DNA of 64,000 nt. Source: Bryobacterales bacterium (GTDB taxonomy: Bacteria > Acidobacteriota > Terriglobia > Bryobacterales > UBA6623). Of this stretch, positions 9,851 to 16,164 are shown one piece after another (positions within the stretch are counted from its first letter, which is position 1; each line of letters starts with the position of its first letter). The stretch covers positions 1 to 64,000 of the forward strand of contig JAPPMG010000100.1 in the NCBI GenBank assembly GCA_028819215.1, written 5' to 3'. The notes below the pieces were generated by a model, which was not told where the DNA came from, did no database searches, and was given only the letters and a program-made list of their open reading frames with translations. Position numbers and translations under genes: made by a program.

Positions 9851-11274
9851 CACCCAACTCACAGTACGGTCTTGTTTCCCGCAGGGATCTGCTGGTCCGC
9901 TCCGGCTATGGCTTAGGAGCGATCGGCCTGCATGTGCTTGGCGCTGCCGAGAGCCCGGCGGCTCCGGCGTTTCCGAACTTCGCGCCCAAGGCGAAGAGGG
10001 TGATCTTCCTGTTCCAGTCCGGCGGCCCGTCGCATCTCGACCTGTTCGACCACAAGCCGATTCTGCAGGATCGCTTCGGCGAGGATATCCCCGAATCGGT
10101 GTTCAAAGGGCAGCGCGTGACGGGGATGGTTGCGCATCAGGCACGCTTTCAAGCCATGCCGTCGAAGTACGCGTTCCAGCGACATGGGCAGAGCGGGATT
10201 TCTCTGAGCGAACTGCTGCCACACACCGCGGGAATCGCCGACGACATCTGCCTGATCCGTTCGGTGCACACCGAGGCGATCAATCACGATCCTGCGATTA
10301 CGTTCTTTCAGACCGGCAGCCAGCTGCCGGGACGGCCGAGCATGGGCGCGTGGGTGGACTACGGTCTCGGCAGCTCGAACCGTGACCTGCCAGCCTTCGT
10401 GGTGTTGCACTCGGTAGCCAGCGAGGGCCCGGGCGGGCAAGGCCTGCTGGCGCGTCTGTGGGGCGCGGGCTTCCTGCCGAGCCGCCACCAAGGGGTGCAG
10501 TTCCGCTCCAGCGGCGATCCGGTGCTGTACTTGAACGACCCGCTCGGCATGACCCGGCATCAACGCCGTCTAATGTTGGACGGCGCGGCCCGGCTGAACA
10601 AGCTGCAGCACCGGCGGGTCGGCGATCCGGAAATCGAGACTCGGATCGAGCAGTACGAGATGGCCTATCGAATGCAGGCGTCTGTGCCTGAGCTTATGGA
10701 CGTCTCGGCCGAGACCGAGGGAACGTACAAACTCTACGGTTCCGACTCGCGCAAGCCGGGCACGTTTGCCGCGAACTGCCTGCTCGCTCGGCGGCTCGCT
10801 GAGCGCGACGTGCGTTTCGTCCAGCTCTATCACCGCGGGTGGGACCACCATGGCGAGTTGCCCAAGCGTCTCCCGGTCTCGGCGCGAGACACGGACCAGC
10901 CATCGGCGGCGCTAGTGCACGACCTGAAGCAGAGGGGCTTGCTGGACGACACGCTCGTCGTGTGGGCGGGCGAGTTCGGTCGCACGCCTTACGCGCAGGG
11001 TGACCCGAAGCCAGACGACTATGGCCGCGACCATCACGGCAAGTGCTTCTCAATCTGGATGGCGGGCGCCGGTGTCAAGCCGGGCCATGTCCACGGCTCG
11101 ACCGACGAATACGGCTTCAATGTCGTCGAGGGTGCGGTCTCGATCTACGACGTGCAGGCAACGATCCTGCACCTGCTGGGGATAGACCACGAACAGCTGG
11201 TGTACCGGTTCCAGGGCCGTCGCTTCAGGCTCACCGACACCGAAGGTCGGGCGGTTAATGAAGTGCTCTCCTGA
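9847..11274 (+). CDS. Tat-exported DUF1501 protein
   Basis: A 475-residue protein with a Tat leader (VSRRDLLVRSGYGLGAIGL) and the DUF1501 fold, related to the alkaline phosphatase/sulfatase superfamily. Typical landmarks are FLFQSGGPSHLDLFDHKP near residue 55, RHGQSGISLSELLPH near 112 and WAGEFGRTPY near 375. It overlaps the DUF1549/DUF1553 gene by an ATGA, and the two families co-occur so regularly that a joint function is likely. The metal-binding Asp and His residues of the phosphatase-like core appear present (DHKP, YHRGWDHH, DDYGRDHHGKC). The biochemical reaction is not established. Confidence 0.88.
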   Translation: MTPNSQYGLVSRRDLLVRSGYGLGAIGLHVLGAAESPAAPAFPNFAPKAKRVIFLFQSGGPSHLDLFDHKPILQDRFGEDIPESVFKGQRVTGMVAHQARFQAMPSKYAFQRHGQSGISLSELLPHTAGIADDICLIRSVHTEAINHDPAITFFQTGSQLPGRPSMGAWVDYGLGSSNRDLPAFVVLHSVASEGPGGQGLLARLWGAGFLPSRHQGVQFRSSGDPVLYLNDPLGMTRHQRRLMLDGAARLNKLQHRRVGDPEIETRIEQYEMAYRMQASVPELMDVSAETEGTYKLYGSDSRKPGTFAANCLLARRLAERDVRFVQLYHRGWDHHGELPKRLPVSARDTDQPSAALVHDLKQRGLLDDTLVVWAGEFGRTPYAQGDPKPDDYGRDHHGKCFSIWMAGAGVKPGHVHGSTDEYGFNVVEGAVSIYDVQATILHLLGIDHEQLVYRFQGRRFRLTDTEGRAVNEVLS

Positions 11275-11343
11275 CGGGTGACCGCCTGCTTAGCGCCATT
11301 GGGTAAGCCACTGACGGTAGGGCTGGAAGAGGGGTAGATATTG

Positions 11344-12252
11344 ATGACAGACATTAAACTGTTCGAGCTAAATGGCGGAGATGCTAAGGAGATCCCCGGA
11401 AGCGCGATGGCTCTGGAGAAATCCCTTCAGCAACAAATTGAAGGGAATCTGGAGACCATGCTAGGAATCCGACTCCTCGGAAGCGAGTACGTGATCGGGC
11501 CGAAGTATGGCGGAAGAATCGATACGCTCGGGATTGACGAGGACGCAAGCCCTGTGATCATTGAGTACAAGCGCGCCACTAACGAGAATGTCATCAACCA
11601 AGGACTCTTCTACCTAGATTGGCTCCTGGATCATCAGGCTGAGTTCAAGTTGCTTGTGATCAAGAAACTAGGTGCCGAGGAAGCCGAGACAATTGATTGG
11701 ACGGCCCCAAGGTTACTTTGCATAGCCGGAGGGTTCACGCGCTACGACGAGCATGCCGTGCAGCAGATGGACCGCAACATCGAGTTGATCGGCTACAGGC
11801 GATTCGGTGCCGGGTTGCTGATGTTGGAGTTAGTCAATGCGGCCTTTGCCAAGCAGGGCGCTCCGACGGATGGGAAGACTGCATCACCAAGTGACTACAA
11901 GACTATCTCCAAAAAGTTAGCAACAGCGGGGGCCGATCTTCAAGACGTGTATCAAGCCCTTCGCGATCATCTGCTCGCACTAGGAGACGACGTCCAAGAG
12001 AAGACACTCAAGAGATATGTTGCTTTTAAGAGGTTGAAGAATTTCGCATGTGTCGTAGTCCGCCCTAAGCAAGGCGTAGTGCTTGTCTATTTGAAGGTCG
12101 ATCCGAAATCGATTGAGCACAAGCCAGGTTTTAGCCGCGACGTCAGTAACATCGGTCATCTCGGTCGCGGTGACTTAGAGCTGACCCTGCGGACGATCAA
12201 AGACCTTGAGCGCGCGAAGCCTCTCGTGCAAGCGAGCTACGAGGTGGGCTAG
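11344..12252 (+). CDS. PD-(D/E)XK nuclease-like protein with DUF5655 domain
   Basis: A 302-residue cytoplasmic protein. The N-terminal half shows a PD-(D/E)XK pattern, GGRIDTLGIDEDASPVIIEYK, like NucS/DUF91 endonucleases. The C-terminal half (about 210-300) matches DUF5655. I chose the ATG at 11344 because GAGGGG lies just upstream; a TTG directly before it is the alternative. The coding sequence is visibly more AT-rich than its neighbours, with codons such as AAA, ATT and TTA, which suggests transfer. It stands alone between the DUF1501 gene and a fragment of a second DUF1501 gene. A role in DNA repair, restriction or mismatch processing is inferred only from the nuclease motif. Confidence 0.8.
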   Translation: MTDIKLFELNGGDAKEIPGSAMALEKSLQQQIEGNLETMLGIRLLGSEYVIGPKYGGRIDTLGIDEDASPVIIEYKRATNENVINQGLFYLDWLLDHQAEFKLLVIKKLGAEEAETIDWTAPRLLCIAGGFTRYDEHAVQQMDRNIELIGYRRFGAGLLMLELVNAAFAKQGAPTDGKTASPSDYKTISKKLATAGADLQDVYQALRDHLLALGDDVQEKTLKRYVAFKRLKNFACVVVRPKQGVVLVYLKVDPKSIEHKPGFSRDVSNIGHLGRGDLELTLRTIKDLERAKPLVQASYEVG

Positions 12253-12312
12253 GCGCTGAGTACGGCAGACTCGGTAGCGACCTCCCCTCTGCATCCGAGG
12301 CGAATCGCCCAC

Positions 12313-12372
12313 AAAGTGAGCGCGCCTGCGACATGGGCAGAGTGGGATTTCTCTGAGCGAGTTGCCGCCAGG
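12313..12372 (+). pseudogene. Relic fragment of a second DUF1501 gene
   Basis: About 60 bases here align without gaps to 10164-10223 inside the intact DUF1501 gene. The core GACATGGGCAGAG-N-GGG and the following ATTTCTCTGAGCGA are identical apart from one base. Read in the DUF1501 frame the fragment gives K-stop-A-R-L-R-H-G-Q-S-G-I-S-L-S-E-L, against K-Y-A-F-Q-R-H-G-Q-S-G-I-S-L-S-E-L in the intact gene, so a stop codon has appeared. It corresponds to the conserved middle of the protein, not to an end. It is best read as the last recognisable scrap of a decayed paralogue or a small ectopic duplication. Confidence 0.7.
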
Positions 12373-12382
12373 CGGACCGGGG

Positions 12383-13810
12383 TCAGGAGAGCAGGCTGGC
12401 AATCACGGAGACGAAGAGCGCGCCGTAAGCAGCCGAGCAGATCACGAGCGCGACCCGCCTCCACAGCGGCGGTCGCAGCTCGCGTGGCAGCAGCTTGGTG
12501 TTGACGACAAGGATGTGGATGCTGGAGACCGCGAGGACGAACCCCGCGGCGTTCCCGAGCCACTTCATCATTTCCATCGCCGTGCCCCAGCGAACGACGA
12601 AGCCTGCCCAGACTGTGTACGCAAGAAAGAGCGAGTAGTACAACGTCCGCGCATGATTCCGAACGAGGCCACGAATCGCCGGGCTTCCCGTCCAGCCAAT
12701 ATCGGTCAGCATCCGGACCAGGATCTCCGTGTTACCGAGATGGGTAGAGAACAGGATCCAGAATCCATTGAGCAGGGCGAGGTACCAGAATCCGTGCCAG
12801 AGATTGCGGCCCAGGTAGTCCGCTTGGTACGCACCCGCCCCCAGTTGCGACAAGTCTGTTCCGTGGGGAATTACGCTGGCCGCCAGGTTCACGTTCAGGA
12901 ACATCCCGACAAAGCAGCCGACGGCCCAAAGCCACACCTGGTCTGCCGCGACATACTTCCACCAACGATGCCACCGGCGCAGGTTCTCCCCGCTGATCCG
13001 AAACACGCTGCCGGTCGCCGCCAGCCGGATCTCACGGCTGCTGGTGGCCGAAGCGATTGCGCCCGAGTGAGCGCTCATTCCGAAGCCCTTGTCGCGAAAC
13101 CAGTTGGTAATCGCGAGGTTGCCGAAACCTCCAGAACCTGATGACGCCGCGAGCGCTCCCACTAGGGCCAAGTCGACACCGTCCGGCAGCGAGCCGACAG
13201 AGAAGAAGCCCGTTAGGGTGGACATCCAGTCGCGCGCCGGCACAAAGAACACATTGACGAAGGCCAGGAATCCGAATATGAACGCCACCATGATCCAGGA
13301 GACCCGCTCCAAGGTGCGCTCGATCGTCTCACCGAACAGTAGCAGGACAAGAGCCAGAACAAGAACCGCATAGGTCGCCCAGGCCAGCTCGCCGGTGTCG
13401 TCTGGGCCTGGCATCCGGCCCGCAAAGGTAGCGAACACGGTAGCTGCGCTGCCAGCAGCCACCGCAGGGAGGGCTAGTTGGACCGTGCACAGGAGAGCGT
13501 ACGCGGGGGCCCAGAACCGCGGTCCGGGCCGAACGCGCATGAAGCCCGTGACAATCGGCTCGCCAGTGTAAAGGGTGTATCGGATTGCCTCCAGGTTGAA
13601 GAGAAGCTGAAGCAGGATCGCGACAGGGGCAATCCAGAGCAGGTTCCGGCCGTACTGCACGCTGATCGCCGGTCCCACCAGCCATTCACCGCCCCCGATG
13701 GACGAGGCAAGCAGGATGGCGCCCGGGCCGATCACTCGGAACAGGTTCCGGACCGAGAAGGGTGGGGCCTCGGGCATTTCCCGGGTCTCCCAAGGCGGCA
13801 GGCGGGTCAT
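12383..13810 (-). CDS. Nramp-fold membrane transporter lacking the classical metal motif
   Basis: A 475-residue protein with about eleven hydrophobic segments and the Nramp-like opening GPGAILLASSIGGGEW, followed by the YGRNLLWIAPVAILLQ helix. In classical Nramp/MntH proteins TM1 carries DPGN and TM6 carries MPH. Here the TM1 position reads GGGE and the TM6 region reads GSGGFGNLAITNW, so divalent metal transport is doubtful. The start at 13810 avoids overlap with the upstream gene; a longer frame opens at 13903. It is the last gene of an apparent operon with an alcohol dehydrogenase and an RraA-family protein, so a small organic substrate such as an acid or polyol is plausible. That last point is inference. 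Confidence 0.72.
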   Translation of the reverse strand: MTRLPPWETREMPEAPPFSVRNLFRVIGPGAILLASSIGGGEWLVGPAISVQYGRNLLWIAPVAILLQLLFNLEAIRYTLYTGEPIVTGFMRVRPGPRFWAPAYALLCTVQLALPAVAAGSAATVFATFAGRMPGPDDTGELAWATYAVLVLALVLLLFGETIERTLERVSWIMVAFIFGFLAFVNVFFVPARDWMSTLTGFFSVGSLPDGVDLALVGALAASSGSGGFGNLAITNWFRDKGFGMSAHSGAIASATSSREIRLAATGSVFRISGENLRRWHRWWKYVAADQVWLWAVGCFVGMFLNVNLAASVIPHGTDLSQLGAGAYQADYLGRNLWHGFWYLALLNGFWILFSTHLGNTEILVRMLTDIGWTGSPAIRGLVRNHARTLYYSLFLAYTVWAGFVVRWGTAMEMMKWLGNAAGFVLAVSSIHILVVNTKLLPRELRPPLWRRVALVICSAAYGALFVSVIASLLS

Positions 13811-13856
13811 TCGCACTTCTTGGGCGTGCGTTGCCCGTGCGGCCGGACCACTGGGC

Positions 13857-14576
13857 TCATCCGTCACTCCGATACCGCATTTGCGGTAGCTGCCCAGCCT
13901 CACGCTTACGGTCGAGGATCTCGTCGTACCGCAGCAGGGCCCCGAGATCTTCGCCGCGCATCACGGCCCCGGTTATGCCGGCCTCGACCTCCAAGAGGCG
14001 CTCGGCAACCTGCAGCGTCTGTTCCAAGCGCTCGGCCGGAACGACCACGACTCCATCGGCATCGCCAATCACCCAGTCGGCCGGTCGCACGGGCAGGCCC
14101 CCGCAGTGCACCGGAACCTGCAGTTCGCCCGCGTACTCGGCCCCGCCGGCATTTGGCACGACAGACCTCGCATACACCGGAAACGGATCTTCGGCTATCT
14201 CCGTACTGTCCCGAATGGCGCCATCGACTACGACCCCAGCAATTCCCTTCAGGCGTGCCGCTCGGGTGATGATGCTTCCCCAGAGGGCCGTGTTTCGGTC
14301 TCCCCGGCCGTCCACGACCAGCACGTGATCCACAGGGCACCCGGACACCGCTTTCCCCACCATGAGGATGTCGGCGGAATGCACCCGCACGGTGTAGGCC
14401 GGTCCGGCCATGGAGGCGCGTGCGGACCAGCACTTGATCCCGTGATCCATCGCACCAGCCTTCCCGAGAGCGTCAGACACCAAGCCAGTTGACAACTTGA
14501 GGAATCGCTCACCAACGGAGCCGACTTTCCGCGGGAATGGTGCCGATCGTGGCTGCTCTGTCTTGCTGTCTGGCAT
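13857..14576 (-). CDS. RraA-family protein (HMG/oxaloacetate aldolase-like)
   Basis: A 239-residue protein of the RraA/demethylmenaquinone-methyltransferase-like fold. It shows the family hallmarks VSDALGKAGAMDHGIKC near residue 35, GSIITRAARLKGIAGVVVDGAIRD (quoted here only as the active-site stretch around 105-128, with the R-D pair), and GDADGVVVVPAE near 180. Many such proteins, when placed with dehydrogenases and transporters, are 4-hydroxy-4-methyl-2-oxoglutarate/oxaloacetate aldolases or related lyases rather than RNase E regulators. The gene follows the alcohol dehydrogenase stop by 14 bp and precedes the transporter by 46 bp, which supports a catabolic operon. An ATG at 14597 would overlap the dehydrogenase gene. 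Confidence 0.85.
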   Translation of the reverse strand: MPDSKTEQPRSAPFPRKVGSVGERFLKLSTGLVSDALGKAGAMDHGIKCWSARASMAGPAYTVRVHSADILMVGKAVSGCPVDHVLVVDGRGDRNTALWGSIITRAARLKGIAGVVVDGAIRDSTEIAEDPFPVYARSVVPNAGGAEYAGELQVPVHCGGLPVRPADWVIGDADGVVVVPAERLEQTLQVAERLLEVEAGITGAVMRGEDLGALLRYDEILDRKREAGQLPQMRYRSDG

Positions 14577-14590
14577 CCCCGGCCCTACTC

Positions 14591-15706
14591 CTAACAATCG
14601 CCCCTGAGACTCTCGCCGCTAGCTGCCATCGATACCTGGGCTGGGTTGATCGCTCCGTACTTGGCCTTGTTCGCCGTGATTTCGAACGCCTCCTGCACGG
14701 ACTCGATCCCGTGCAGGAAATGGGTAAGCATCGGACCAAGCCGGATGCGACCCGAGGCCACCAGCCGGACGGTGTGCTCCAGGTGCGCGAGCGAGCTGAT
14801 GTCCGGAAAGATCAGGCGCAAGCTCCGCTCGCGCAGGCCGTCGACATCGATCTCGAGAGGTGCCCCGAACCAAGAGACCACCACCAGCTTTCCCCCAGAC
14901 CGCACGGCCTGGATCGCCTGGCCCAGAGTACTCGACCCGGCCAGCCCTTGGTGCGGGCTTCCTCCCGCGCACTCGAAGACCACATCGGCCCCGTTGCCGC
15001 CAGTAGCGTCGCGGATCTCTTGGACCGGATCCCGGGAGGTCGCATTGATCGCCGAGTCCGCCCCGAGTTGCTCCGAGACGAGGCACGCCTCGTCCCGCAC
15101 GTCCACCGTCAGGATCCTCCCTGCTCCGGCCGTCCGGGCAGCCTGCATGCACTCGAGCCCCATGCTGCCTTGGCCGAATACGGCCACCGTGTCACCGAGT
15201 CGGATGTCCGCAGTGTCGACAGCTGCAACGCTGTCGCTAAGGGATTGGAGGCACGCACCTTCGCGGTCACTGATCCCAGATTCGACTTCCACTAGCGCGA
15301 TTTCGGGCAACACGGCGAGTTCGGAAAAGCAGCCCGGTAGATGGAACCCGATGATTGGGCCCTTGCGACATTCGTCGGCCCTGCCGTTGATACACAGCGG
15401 ACACTCCTCGCAGGGCAACTTGGCCCGCGCAGCCACCCGCATCCCGGGGCGGAAGCGCGAGCCACGAGGACTTTCGAGCACCCGCGCGCAGAACTCGTGC
15501 CCGAATAGTTGCACGGGTGCCTCCGCTTGGAGCCTCCTCTTGATTTCCGCGTATGCGAGAGTCGGCACACCGAATGCCAGCTGCGCCTCCGTCACGCTCG
15601 GCTGGACACACAGGATCTCAACAAGAGCGTGATTAGGCTTCGGCCGGGGATCGGGCACCTCGTCGAGGCGCATGTCTCCGAAACCGTAGAACCTCCACGC
15701 CCGCAT
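14591..15706 (-). CDS. Zinc-dependent medium-chain alcohol dehydrogenase
   Basis: A 371-residue MDR-family dehydrogenase. It has the catalytic-zinc neighbourhood GHEF near residue 63, a structural zinc loop CEECPLCINGRADEC near 95, and a Rossmann motif VAVFGQGSMGLECMQAARTAG near 170. The catalytic Cys position reads LCVQPSVTE instead of the common CGSDLH type, so the substrate is probably not a simple polyol of the best-studied families. I chose the ATG at 15706, which begins MRAWRFYGFGDMRLDEVP; frame extends upstream without domain content. It heads the dehydrogenase-RraA-transporter operon. Confidence 0.85.
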   Translation of the reverse strand: MRAWRFYGFGDMRLDEVPDPRPKPNHALVEILCVQPSVTEAQLAFGVPTLAYAEIKRRLQAEAPVQLFGHEFCARVLESPRGSRFRPGMRVAARAKLPCEECPLCINGRADECRKGPIIGFHLPGCFSELAVLPEIALVEVESGISDREGACLQSLSDSVAAVDTADIRLGDTVAVFGQGSMGLECMQAARTAGAGRILTVDVRDEACLVSEQLGADSAINATSRDPVQEIRDATGGNGADVVFECAGGSPHQGLAGSSTLGQAIQAVRSGGKLVVVSWFGAPLEIDVDGLRERSLRLIFPDISSLAHLEHTVRLVASGRIRLGPMLTHFLHGIESVQEAFEITANKAKYGAINPAQVSMAASGESLRGDC

Positions 15707-16111
15707 GATCCTAGCCCGGGTGTCGAGGGCAGTGTAGCAGGCCTCGGTTGGCCTCACCCGCGAGCCTGGCCCGCATGATGGCAGCCGCGTAGGGCTGGCC
15801 CGCTGACATCTCCGCCGAAGACGTTCTGCGCGAATTACTAGCTCTGAATTGCGGCGAACAGTGAGCATCTGGTGGAGACTACGGTGGACCGGGATAAGCC
15901 GAGGCAGCCGAGTGTTGCAGGGCGCGGAACACTCACGCCCAGTTCCGCTCGTGAGCAATAGGATTCATGGGGCCCTTACGATGCGTTGTGTCATATTTCT
16001 TCGCCCAGTGCCAGCGTGCAGCCAGCATCTCAGAAACGTGTAAACAGTGTGGAATTCAGAAACTTGCACACCGAAGATTGTGATTCTGGGATGTCATCGA
16101 GACGAGCTGAT
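15707..16111. other. Intergenic region between divergent genes
   Basis: About 400 bases separate the alcohol dehydrogenase start from the promoter of the TIGR03437 gene. I see no coding frame with family resemblance, no tRNA and no strong inverted repeat. The right-hand end becomes more AT-rich. It presumably carries the promoters of both divergent units. Confidence 0.5.
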
Positions 16112-16140
16112 TTGAATTTTCGGCGATAAGCGGCTATCCT
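16112..16140 (+). promoter_or_regulatory. Candidate sigma-70 type promoter of the TIGR03437-NHL operon
   Basis: TTGAAT at 16112-16117 and TATCCT at 16135-16140 are separated by exactly 17 bases; each hexamer matches the consensus at four of six positions. A start site near 16147 would leave a short leader containing GGAGG (16153-16157) before the ATG at 16165. Confidence 0.4.
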
Positions 16141-16164
16141 AACGCGGGTCACGGAGGTCCAAGA

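Noticed and set aside
12383..13810. Naming the transporter mntH
   Set aside because: The conserved metal-binding motifs of TM1 and TM6 are not present, so a metal transport symbol would be misleading.
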